From: Rhodospirillaceae bacterium
GTDB taxonomy: Bacteria > Pseudomonadota > Alphaproteobacteria > Thalassobaculales > Thalassobaculaceae
Assembly (NCBI GenBank): GCA_018699735.1
Contig: JABIRP010000160.1
Span: 1-37,111 of the forward strand
DNA: 37,111 nt
Reading direction: 5' to 3'
The position numbers and the translations under genes are program-made. The notes beneath the pieces are model-generated. The model was not told the DNA's origin. It saw nothing but the letters and a program-made list of their open reading frames with translations, and ran no database searches. Shown in pieces: positions 16,381 through 23,269 of this stretch (within the stretch, counting starts at the first letter, position 1; the number at the start of each line of letters is the position of its first letter).

Positions 16381-16405
16381 GTTACTGACAGGGCTGAAAG
16401 ACGCC

Positions 16406-16792
16406 ATGGCTGAACCGACCCCACCAAATACCGCAGAGGCACCGCTGAAAGGGTGGAAGGCGTTCGCGATTCAGAATTACGTCCGACATGAGCGCATATA
16501 TTTCACAGCAATCGTCCTGCTGACGATTGCTGATTTCATTTTTTGGGATGGTTGGGCAACGTTCTGGGCAATGTTGGTTCTAACGGTGCTTTATGTCATC
16601 CATTTCATGCTCTGGAAGTCTATGACAGCGACCGATGAGTGGGCTGACGAGCATGTCTACACCCATGTTTATCGCCCGTGGGACACCGGCCATATAGAGG
16701 ACATCAAGGAAAATCCCTGGGGCCAATCCCCGCACCGAACGGATGCGGACGACGCTAAGAGGGGCCCTGAAAAAACCGACGAGTCCAGTTAG
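16406..16792 (+). CDS. Small two-helix membrane protein
   Basis: A 128-residue protein with two closely spaced transmembrane helices (about 33-48 and 51-69) separated by the short turn FWDGWATF. A His/Asp/Glu-rich hydrophilic tail follows (TDEWADEHVYTHVYRPWDTGH and a charged, probably disordered end). The pattern is like 2TM-domain proteins, which can occur fused to sensor or regulatory domains, but I assign no function. It probably forms a two-gene unit with the preceding membrane protein. Its stop codon overlaps the stop of the convergent HAD phosphatase gene by four bases (16789-16792). Confidence 0.7.
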   Translation: MAEPTPPNTAEAPLKGWKAFAIQNYVRHERIYFTAIVLLTIADFIFWDGWATFWAMLVLTVLYVIHFMLWKSMTATDEWADEHVYTHVYRPWDTGHIEDIKENPWGQSPHRTDADDAKRGPEKTDESS

Positions 16793-17496
16793 ATTAGATC
16801 GGCTATGTGATGCAGGTCGGTGACCACAAAATCTGCATAGGGCTCGAGGTCACTCGCGTCTGAGGGACCCGTCAACACGCCGACCACCAGACCGCAACCG
16901 GCCGACCGGCCGGCCGTAAGATCGCCGACCGAATCACCAACCATCGCAACATTCCCCGGCATCAGACCTACCGCATCACAAAACGCCAAGATCATATCCG
17001 GCGACGGTTTTGGACGGGCAACGCTGTCGTAACCGGCCACGAAATCCACAAGAGTCTCGATGCCGAGGGTCGACATTGATTGCCGGGCACCGGCTTCTGA
17101 GTCGTTGGTTGCGACGCCGAGCTTAATACCGCGCCGGCTAAGGCCACTCATAAATCCCGCGACATCACCGACGGGAGTGAGGTGCGCGTGCCCGACACGG
17201 TTCCAATAGTCATCGATCCACGGGATCAGCGACTGGAGCGGTGGCAACTCCGGGACCAGGTCGCGCCACTGGGCCGCGACAACGTCGGTGGTCCCGGCGG
17301 CAAGTTGGCTACCTGGGAGGATCCGGCCAGTGTCCGGGCATCGCCCGACCGCCTCTAACATAACCGCCGCCATGTTCGGACGTCCGGCCCGCATGGCCAA
17401 TTCCTCCGCGCTGCCGACCAGGGCTGGGACCCAGCTGCGCTCAAAGTCGATCAGCGTGCCGTCTTTGTCGAAAACAATACCGCGAATACCAACCAA
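16789..17496 (-). CDS. HAD-family hydrolase, phosphoglycolate-phosphatase-like
   Basis: A 235-residue haloacid dehalogenase-superfamily phosphatase with a helical cap (subclass I). Motif I is FDKDGTL (D10 nucleophile, D12 acid/base), motif II is GVATNDS, motif III is the Lys in RPKPSPD, and motif IV is VGDSVGD. Members dephosphorylate phosphoglycolate or similar small molecules. The start is a TTG at 17496, behind the very strong purine run GGAGGGGGG that overlaps the end of the upstream methyltransferase gene; no ATG or GTG fits better. It lies 5 bases after the methyltransferase stop, so the two form an operon. Confidence 0.88.
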   Translation of the reverse strand: MVGIRGIVFDKDGTLIDFERSWVPALVGSAEELAMRAGRPNMAAVMLEAVGRCPDTGRILPGSQLAAGTTDVVAAQWRDLVPELPPLQSLIPWIDDYWNRVGHAHLTPVGDVAGFMSGLSRRGIKLGVATNDSEAGARQSMSTLGIETLVDFVAGYDSVARPKPSPDMILAFCDAVGLMPGNVAMVGDSVGDLTAGRSAGCGLVVGVLTGPSDASDLEPYADFVVTDLHHIADLI

Positions 17497-17501
17497 AGCG
17501 G

Positions 17502-18281
17502 TTACACCCCCCTCCGTTGGACATGCGCCAAGCGTGTGATGTAGGGCAGGGGGACGAGGCCATCTTCGTCAGAATGCTGACGAGCAAGACCTATCAGTTC
17601 TGCCTCTACCGCGTCTCGGCCCACACGGTCGACCCAGGGCTTTCCCTTCGAACGAGATAGCATTAGGCCGGCGAATTGATCTGTTGTCAGGTGCCAAGTC
17701 CAGTTGATCTCATCGAGCGTGGCGGCCTCACCCCAATCCACTGTTTTGATCTCACCCACGTAGTCGAACGAACGATACGCTCGATCGTAATCGGGTATCT
17801 CAGCTTCCATGCGGGCCTCGAATTCGCTGGTGAGGGCGCTATCAGGGTCACGGTCGTTGTAGAGCACCATCAGCCGTCCACCAGGCGCCAAGACGCGGCC
17901 GCATTCGCTGTAAAACAGAGGCCGGTCAAACCAATGCAGAGCCTGGGCGACTAGTATCAATCCGGTGGTTCCATTTGCGACCGGCAGGGTCTCGGCACCG
18001 GATTGCTCGAACGATAGGTTCACGATGCCGTCCGAGGAACGACGTGCCTCGCGCAACATATCCGCACCGGGTTCAAGCCCTTTCACGTGCCATCCCGAAC
18101 CCAAGGCCTGGGCCATCCCCCGGCTGGCAATACCTGTCCCGGCACCAACGTCGAGCGCCTGGCAGGGTTCGGACGGAGCCAATTTCGCAATGCGCTCCAT
18201 CACCGCGTCCGGATAACTCGGGCGATGCTTTTGATAGATCGAGGCAAGACCCTCGAACGTCGAACTTGGCAGTTCATTCAT
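17502..18281 (-). CDS. SAM-dependent class I methyltransferase
   Basis: A 259-residue methyltransferase. Motif I is ALDVGAGTG (42-50), the acidic loop GLEPGADML follows, then QSGAETLPVANGT and VAQALHWFD, a pattern seen in type 11/trans-aconitate-methyltransferase-like enzymes, and GRVLAPGGRLMVLYNDRDPD. The start ATG 18281 is close to the divergent GMC oxidoreductase. It is not closely similar to the methyltransferase in the dgc operon beyond the shared fold. The substrate is unknown. It is first in a two-gene minus-strand operon with the HAD phosphatase. Confidence 0.88.
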   Translation of the reverse strand: MNELPSSTFEGLASIYQKHRPSYPDAVMERIAKLAPSEPCQALDVGAGTGIASRGMAQALGSGWHVKGLEPGADMLREARRSSDGIVNLSFEQSGAETLPVANGTTGLILVAQALHWFDRPLFYSECGRVLAPGGRLMVLYNDRDPDSALTSEFEARMEAEIPDYDRAYRSFDYVGEIKTVDWGEAATLDEINWTWHLTTDQFAGLMLSRSKGKPWVDRVGRDAVEAELIGLARQHSDEDGLVPLPYITRLAHVQRRGV

Positions 18282-18369
18282 GGCGGCCGGATCATAGCCA
18301 AGGTCGCTCTGGCGCGATATGACTTTCCTCCAGCGTGAGACAAAAGAGCTCGAATGGGGGCGGGCGAAT

Positions 18370-20046
18370 ATGAGTGACGAGATAACATACGATCGCGAGG
18401 CGGACTACGTGATCATTGGCGCCGGATCGGCCGGATGCGTTCTGGCGGACCGTTTGTCTGAAGACGGAGAGGCGTCGGTCCTGGTTCTGGAAGCCGGCGG
18501 TGCCGACAACTCGATCCACATCCATATGCCGGCGGCCTTCGCTTACCCGCTGATGGATACACGCTATAACTGGGCTTACGACAGCCAGCCAGAGCCACAT
18601 ATGGATGGGCGGAGCCTCTATTGTCCGCGCGGCAAGGTGTTGGGGGGATCCTCCTCGATCAATGGCATGTGTTACGTGCGCGGCCATGCGCGCGACTACG
18701 ATCGGTGGGCTCAAAGCGGGCTCAGAGGATGGGACTACGCGCATTGCCTGCCGTATTTCCGAAAGGCCGAGACCCTCGATATTGGCGGCGATGACTACCG
18801 GGGCTCGGGCGGGCCTTTGCACGTAACTGCGGGCCCGATGAAAAACCCGCTCTACCACGCCTGGGTCGAGGCAGGGGAACAGGCGGGCTACCCTGTCACC
18901 AACGATATGAACGGTGCTCAGCAAGAAGGCGTCGGGCGTATGGACATGACCGTCCGCAAGGGCGAGCGCTGGAGTGCTTACAAGGCTTATCTGAAGCCGG
19001 CCCTGAAGCGGCCAAAGGTCGATGCCGAGACCGAGGTCATGGTCACGCGCATTCTGTTCGACGGGCGCCGAGCGGTTGGGGTGGAGTATTCCTGGTACGG
19101 TCAAATCCGGCGCGCCCGGGCCCGGCGTGAGGTGATCGTCTCGGGTGGTGCGATCAATTCGCCGCAAATCCTACAACTCTCCGGCATAGGGGCGGGCGAT
19201 GATCTACGCCAACACGGAATAGAAGTGTTGGCCGATCTTCCGGGTGTCGGTGCGAACTTGCAGGATCATCTGGAAATCTACGTGCAGATGGAATGTACCG
19301 CGCCAATATCGCTCTACCCGGCGACCAAGCTGCTGGGCCAACTCAAGGTCGGGCTCGAATGGATGTTGGCCAGACGCGGTGTCGGGGCCTCGAACCTGTT
19401 CGAGGCAGGCGGCTTTATTCGCTCTCGCGCCGGAGTGGAACACCCGGACCTGCAATATCATTTTCTCCCCATCGCGATCAATTACGATGGCAGCAATCCC
19501 CAGGACGTGCACGGATTTCAGGCGCATGTCGGACCTATGCGCCCAACCAGTAGAGGGCATGTTAAATTAAGCTCGGCCAATCCTCTTGAGGCACCGGAAA
19601 TCCTGTTTAATTACATGTCCACCGAGGGGGATCGGGTCGAAATGCGGGCCGCCGTGCGCCTCACGCGTGAAATCTTCTCGCAGGCCGCGTTTGATCCGTA
19701 TCGAGGTGCTGAACTGGCGCCCGGAGCAGACGTTCAGAGCGACGCCGAGATCGACGCCTTTGTGCGAGAACAGGGTGAGAGCGCTTATCATCCATCCTGC
19801 ACCTGTCGCATGGGACCGGACAGCGATCCGTCGGCTGTGGTTGACGGTGAAGGCCGAGTCCATGGATTGGCCGGCTTGCGTGTCATTGACGCCTCGATCA
19901 TGCCGGACATCGTCAGCGGTAACCTGAACGCGCCGACCATCATGCTGACCGAGAAACTTTCCGACGCCATCCGGGGACGCACGCCTTTGCCAGCGAGCGA
20001 AGCGGAGGTCTGGATCAATCCGAATTGGGAGACGAGCCAGAGGTGA
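18370..20046 (+). CDS. GMC oxidoreductase, choline-dehydrogenase-like
   Basis: A 558-residue FAD enzyme of the glucose-methanol-choline family. FAD-binding [13 protein letters not shown] is near the N-terminus, GMC signature 1 is [20 protein letters not shown], and signature 2 includes [17 protein letters not shown]. The catalytic pair is H474 ([11 protein letters not shown]) and N518 (SGNLNAPT), spaced 44 residues apart as in choline oxidase. Size and the C-terminus resemble BetA choline dehydrogenase, but the absence of betB, betI or choline transport genes nearby leaves other primary alcohols open. ATG 18370 is chosen for fit to the family; an upstream ATG at 18319 would add 17 residues without a ribosome binding site. 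Confidence 0.88.
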   Translation: MSDEITYDREADYVIIGAGSAGCVLADRLSEDGEASVLVLEAGGADNSIHIHMPAAFAYPLMDTRYNWAYDSQPEPHMDGRSLYCPRGKVLGGSSSINGMCYVRGHARDYDRWAQSGLRGWDYAHCLPYFRKAETLDIGGDDYRGSGGPLHVTAGPMKNPLYHAWVEAGEQAGYPVTNDMNGAQQEGVGRMDMTVRKGERWSAYKAYLKPALKRPKVDAETEVMVTRILFDGRRAVGVEYSWYGQIRRARARREVIVSGGAINSPQILQLSGIGAGDDLRQHGIEVLADLPGVGANLQDHLEIYVQMECTAPISLYPATKLLGQLKVGLEWMLARRGVGASNLFEAGGFIRSRAGVEHPDLQYHFLPIAINYDGSNPQDVHGFQAHVGPMRPTSRGHVKLSSANPLEAPEILFNYMSTEGDRVEMRAAVRLTREIFSQAAFDPYRGAELAPGADVQSDAEIDAFVREQGESAYHPSCTCRMGPDSDPSAVVDGEGRVHGLAGLRVIDASIMPDIVSGNLNAPTIMLTEKLSDAIRGRTPLPASEAEVWINPNWETSQR

Positions 20047-20052
20047 AGGTCG

Positions 20053-20619
20053 CTAAGGGAGATGTGGCGCCAACCAGTCTGGTAGTGGAGACGCTGTGAA
20101 AATTCTACTGGTATTCAAGTAGGTCGCCAGAATTGTTGGTCCACTCCTGGATCTATTTTCAAGAACTACCGATACGCCAGAAATTTGTATTGCGTGCGCC
20201 AAGTTAGCGAGGCTTCTAGAATATCGTCGTCGAATATCGCTTTCGGGGACTGAATGTCCGCCCCGGCGAACGCGCTCTGCTACGCGGGCGACTGCTACTT
20301 CGGGTCGATTGAGACCGATATATATTAGGCCGATTCGACGACCGTTGGCTTTAGCTTTAAGCATCATACGAATAGGGCCGGTGCCGGAAAGTGTCGTTTC
20401 CCAAAACACTGGTGATCTGTCGAGAAGTGCTGCCTCCAGGCTTAACAATGTTTGCCGCGCCGCTGCCACGGCCGAGTGATCCGGTGCATCCGGCGTCATT
20501 GCTGCCGCTATATCATCGGTATTGATCCGTGCGTGTTCGGGCAAAAGACGCCGTGCCAACGTCGTCTTACCTGCCCCGTTCGGGCCTGCGATCAGCCAAA
20601 ATGAAGGCTGGTTGATCAA
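20053..20619 (-). CDS. Zeta-toxin-like P-loop kinase
   Basis: A 188-residue P-loop protein like zeta-toxin-family ATPases. Walker A is AGPNGAGKTT (11-20), followed by RINTDD (31-36), where zeta proteins carry a catalytic Asp, the ETTLSG motif (75-80), and ARVAERVRRGGHSVPESDIRRRYSRSLANL, an Arg-rich lid typical of this group. Known zeta/PezT toxins phosphorylate UDP-N-acetylglucosamine and block peptidoglycan synthesis; this short chromosomal subgroup is largely uncharacterised. The start is a TTG (20619) that overlaps the stop of the small upstream gene, so translation is probably coupled. It converges on the GMC gene with 6 bases between stops. Confidence 0.82.
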   Translation of the reverse strand: MINQPSFWLIAGPNGAGKTTLARRLLPEHARINTDDIAAAMTPDAPDHSAVAAARQTLLSLEAALLDRSPVFWETTLSGTGPIRMMLKAKANGRRIGLIYIGLNRPEVAVARVAERVRRGGHSVPESDIRRRYSRSLANLAHAIQISGVSVVLENRSRSGPTILATYLNTSRIFTASPLPDWLAPHLP

Positions 20620-20882
20620 TCTGCGTCGGGACTGGAAATTCTAACAATATCGATAGATGATCCATTGTTCAGCGGAAAAATCTGACCGTCCGGCGCTTCT
20701 TCTACGAGATACGGTGTCGGTCCTTCGGTTACGTATACGATCGCATTACCTGCAGATTTGTGATCAGCGATCGCCTCGGCGACAGCCTCGCGACCAATTC
20801 TTGCAACGCCGGTCGCGAATACAGATACAGCCCTTGCATCCTTAAGATCGAGGGACATGAAATCGATTAATGATTTTCTCAT
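20616..20882 (-). CDS. Small partner of the zeta-like kinase, possible antitoxin
   Basis: An 88-residue soluble protein of no recognised family. The start ATG 20882 follows a GAGAGCG run; an upstream in-frame start at 20996 would add 38 residues that look non-coding and would overlap the kinase gene behind it. Another internal ATG lies 8 codons further in. The protein has a helical N-terminal half (SLDLKDARAVSVFATGVARIGREAVAEAIADHK) and a strand-rich C-terminal half (AIVYVTEGPTPYLVEE). Its TGA overlaps the TTG start of the zeta-like kinase, the arrangement typical of antitoxin-toxin pairs. Antitoxin role is inference from position and size. Confidence 0.6.
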   Translation of the reverse strand: MRKSLIDFMSLDLKDARAVSVFATGVARIGREAVAEAIADHKSAGNAIVYVTEGPTPYLVEEAPDGQIFPLNNGSSIDIVRISSPDAD

Positions 20883-20967
20883 CGCTCTCGCGCCTGCAAA
20901 GTTGGAAATGTCTCGCAAACAACAATATAAGACCTTGATGACGTGACCGCAAATGGGGCTGGGTGCA

Positions 20968-21849
20968 TTAGCCAAACTCTGCAAGTGTCGTCTCAATAAT
21001 CCCGATCATGCGCTCCATGCGGTCTGGCTGGTCCAAGAGGACGGCTCGGCTGGCGCTGTGCAGGGCGGTCGGGATCGTGAGCAGTTGGATATCTTCCTCA
21101 CGCACCGAGCCATATTCAGACAGGACCGTTGGAACAGCGGACCAGCCGGCATAGGCGGCGATCCACGCGAAATCCCAGGCGGGCGGTCCGAGGAATGTGT
21201 CATTGAAGTCGATAAGTCCGGCCAATCGCCCACCTTGGATCCGAAGGTTGTAGTTGGCGGGATCCCCATGCAGCACAACCGCTGTCCCACTGGCGGCCTT
21301 CTGGATCGCCGGACCCAGAGCCGAGATACGTTCAGTCAGGTGCGGCGCCACTTTGGCGAATGGATGGTCGGAAAGGTCACTGTCATCGATCGGCCAAGCC
21401 TGCTGCAGCCGTGTGGCAGCGATGCCCTCGACGCCTTCGGTTTCAATTGAATGCAATTTTGCCAGAAGGACACCGAGTTCCGCCCAAATCCCGGCATCAA
21501 CAGTTTCCCGTGTCCCGTCCTCACCCTCTATGAAGCTGTCTACTGCCCAGGCACGCCCTTCTACGAGAGAGGACAACTCCGGTCGGTCGTCATGATGGGA
21601 AATCGGTTGTGCAAGGCGAGTGTCAAGCTTTGCAAGACGGTGACGAACCAGGGCGTCGACGGCGAACCGAGGGGTCTTGCCCGGTCGAGGGAAAGCAACG
21701 CGAGCCACGAGCGGGCCACGATCGGTATCGACCCGCCAGACACGTGACGTCGACATCAATCGAAGCGATGTCACGGTCTCGACGGCATACCCAAGCGCGG
21801 TGACGAGGGAGCGAGCCGCTGCTATCCAGTCTGTCGTTGCGTCACTCAT
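20968..21849 (-). CDS. Aminoglycoside-phosphotransferase-fold kinase (APH family)
   Basis: A 293-residue small-molecule kinase of the APH/choline-kinase fold. The catalytic loop is HGDPANYN (H194, D196, N201) and the Mg-binding motif is IDFND (D214). The substrate of such chromosomal APH-like proteins is usually unknown; true aminoglycoside resistance should not be assumed. The GPPAWDFAWIAAYAG stretch after the Mg motif is common in homoserine-kinase- and choline-kinase-like members. The start ATG 21849 is divergent from the NTF2-fold gene by 89 bases. It ends just upstream of the zeta-like pair, on the same strand, and may be transcribed with it. Confidence 0.85.
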   Translation of the reverse strand: MSDATTDWIAAARSLVTALGYAVETVTSLRLMSTSRVWRVDTDRGPLVARVAFPRPGKTPRFAVDALVRHRLAKLDTRLAQPISHHDDRPELSSLVEGRAWAVDSFIEGEDGTRETVDAGIWAELGVLLAKLHSIETEGVEGIAATRLQQAWPIDDSDLSDHPFAKVAPHLTERISALGPAIQKAASGTAVVLHGDPANYNLRIQGGRLAGLIDFNDTFLGPPAWDFAWIAAYAGWSAVPTVLSEYGSVREEDIQLLTIPTALHSASRAVLLDQPDRMERMIGIIETTLAEFG

Positions 21850-21938
21850 GCGGCACTATAGACGATCCCTGGCCGATGACAGCGACGACGGCTAGGCGTA
21901 AGCTCCCGGAACCTACAGGGACGATTGAGGACCGAGAT

Positions 21939-22328
21939 ATGAGTGAGCGTTTCAACGATGCCAGCATTGCCGAGATTACGGCCGTGCTGAATGACTATTT
22001 CGATGGTCTGTACGATGGCGATCTTGAGAAATTTGGCCGAGTATTCCATCCGAGCTCCCACCTATATGCGACCGATGGTACGAACGTCACAGACATGCCG
22101 CGCGCGACCTATTTCGAGATGATCGGCGGTCGTGCCTCTCCCCGTGAGCAAGGACTTGCGCGCCACGACCGAATTCTTTCGATCCACAAGGCCGGGCCGA
22201 ACACCGCGATGGCCACGGTCAACTGTGCTATGCCACCGCGTTTTTTCACGGATTATCTGACCCTGATGCGCGACGCCGATGGCTGGCGCATTATCTCGAA
22301 GAGCTTTCACACCGACGTGCACGAATGA
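21939..22328 (+). CDS. NTF2-fold, lumazine-binding-like protein
   Basis: A 129-residue protein of the SnoaL/NTF2-like superfamily, closest in appearance to the putative lumazine-binding group. It has the opening helix DASIAEITAVLNDYFDGLYDGDLEKFGRVFHPSSHLYA and a C-terminal sheet ending DYLTLMRDADGWRIISKSFHTD, both characteristic. Proteins of this fold bind small hydrophobic ligands or act as simple lyases or isomerases; a specific role cannot be given. ATG 21939 is chosen because GAGG lies 8 bases upstream; the open frame continues back to 21837 but without family-like sequence. It converges on the hsp20 gene. Confidence 0.8.
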   Translation: MSERFNDASIAEITAVLNDYFDGLYDGDLEKFGRVFHPSSHLYATDGTNVTDMPRATYFEMIGGRASPREQGLARHDRILSIHKAGPNTAMATVNCAMPPRFFTDYLTLMRDADGWRIISKSFHTDVHE

Positions 22329-22349
22329 GGGGTAGGCTGGTCCAACAGG

Positions 22350-22772
22350 TTATTTCTTCTGGACCTTGATTGCGCGTTTCGGTGGATCGGCCTCGGTTTT
22401 CTTCGGCATCCGCAGGCTCAAAATACCGTCTTCGGCACGGGCTTCGATACGGCTTTCATCGACATCCGGTGGCAACCGGAAGGCGCGCTGGAAGGCGCCA
22501 TAACTGCGCTCGCTGAAGTAATAGGTTTTGCCTTTTTCTTCATGGCTGGAGCGCTTCTCGCCCTTAACTGAGACGACGTTGCCGTGAAGTTCGATATTGA
22601 TGTCCTCTTCCTTGACGCCTGGCAACTCAACCTCGACGACATAAGCATCGTCAGTTGCTGCCGCGTCTGAAGCTGGTGTGAAGAATTCTGCAACCTTCGA
22701 GCCGAAGCGGCGTAACGGGTCGCTTAGGTGTGGCCACCACTCAGAGTGGGAATGTGGGCTTCTTTCGACCAT
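22350..22772 (-). CDS. Hsp20/alpha-crystallin small heat-shock protein
   Basis: A 140-residue small heat-shock protein, an ATP-independent holdase. The alpha-crystallin domain runs from about residue 43 to 130 with VVEVELPGVKEEDINIELHGNVVSVKGEK, the conserved YGAFQRAFRLPPDVD, and EDGILSLRMPK. The C-terminal I-x-V (AIKV) matches the oligomer-anchoring motif. The N-terminal arm is short and hydrophilic. A strong ribosome binding site (GAGGAGAG) precedes ATG 22772. A heat-shock sigma factor gene of its likely regulon lies about 9 kb away; I could not recognise a clean RpoH promoter in the 100 bases upstream. Confidence 0.93.
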   Translation of the reverse strand: MVERSPHSHSEWWPHLSDPLRRFGSKVAEFFTPASDAAATDDAYVVEVELPGVKEEDINIELHGNVVSVKGEKRSSHEEKGKTYYFSERSYGAFQRAFRLPPDVDESRIEARAEDGILSLRMPKKTEADPPKRAIKVQKK

Positions 22773-22873
22773 GATACTCTCCTCAGGTCATGCGCGGGTT
22801 GAACGGATCCCGCAGCAATCCAAGGATAACCTAAGTGAGAGTGGTGGCCCTTGATCGATCTCAATTGGTGCTT

Positions 22874-23269
22874 TCAGTCGCCGCTTTGCAATCGGTCGAG
22901 CGCCCGTCGGTCGCGTTTGGTCGGTCGTCCCTCGCCGCGCTCGCGCGACGGCGCGCGGTCGGTTGATGGCGAGGCTTTTGGTTTCTTCGATTCGATCGGC
23001 ACCAAGTCTTCATAAAGCGTTTGTGCCTCGGGGGCTGGGCCTCGACGCTCAGCCAGGAACAGCACTTTGACGACGCGGATATGCGGGCCTTGCGGGAAGG
23101 TTAGGACCTCACCTTCACGCACGATTTGACTGGCTTTGGAAATCACCCGGCCGTCGAGGCGGAGTTTTCCGGCACCGACCAGCTTGCTCGCCAAGGAGCG
23201 GGACTTGAAAAACCGGGCACACCAGAGCCACTTGTCGAGACGTTGTGTGGGTGCCGGAGCGTCGTTCAT
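22874..23269 (-). CDS. S4-domain RNA-binding protein, Hsp15-like
   Basis: A 131-residue protein with an N-terminal S4 RNA-binding domain (residues 8-60: QRLDKWLWCARFFKSRSLASKLV, then KLRLDGRVISKASQIVREGEVLTF), as in Hsp15/HslR, which binds 50S subunits carrying stalled peptidyl-tRNA. The C-terminal third is Arg/Lys/Glu/Ser-rich and probably disordered. The start ATG 23269 overlaps the stop of the upstream helicase by four bases, so the two are translationally coupled. This helicase-S4 pairing is familiar in alphaproteobacteria and suggests a shared RNA or ribosome-related role. Confidence 0.88.
   Translation of the reverse strand: MNDAPAPTQRLDKWLWCARFFKSRSLASKLVGAGKLRLDGRVISKASQIVREGEVLTFPQGPHIRVVKVLFLAERRGPAPEAQTLYEDLVPIESKKPKASPSTDRAPSRERGEGRPTKRDRRALDRLQSGD

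Noticed and set aside
18292-19167. Minus-strand open frame (291 codons) opposite the GMC oxidoreductase
   Set aside because: Shadow of a GC-rich gene; lacks any domain and overlaps the FAD-binding region of a well-supported enzyme.
20968-21849. Antibiotic resistance gene (aminoglycoside phosphotransferase)
   Set aside because: Only the general APH fold is supported; the sequence lacks features pointing to a specific resistance enzyme and there is no mobile element nearby.
22773-22873. RpoH promoter upstream of hsp20
   Set aside because: CTTGGA is present on the minus strand but no CAT-type -10 element occurs at an acceptable distance.
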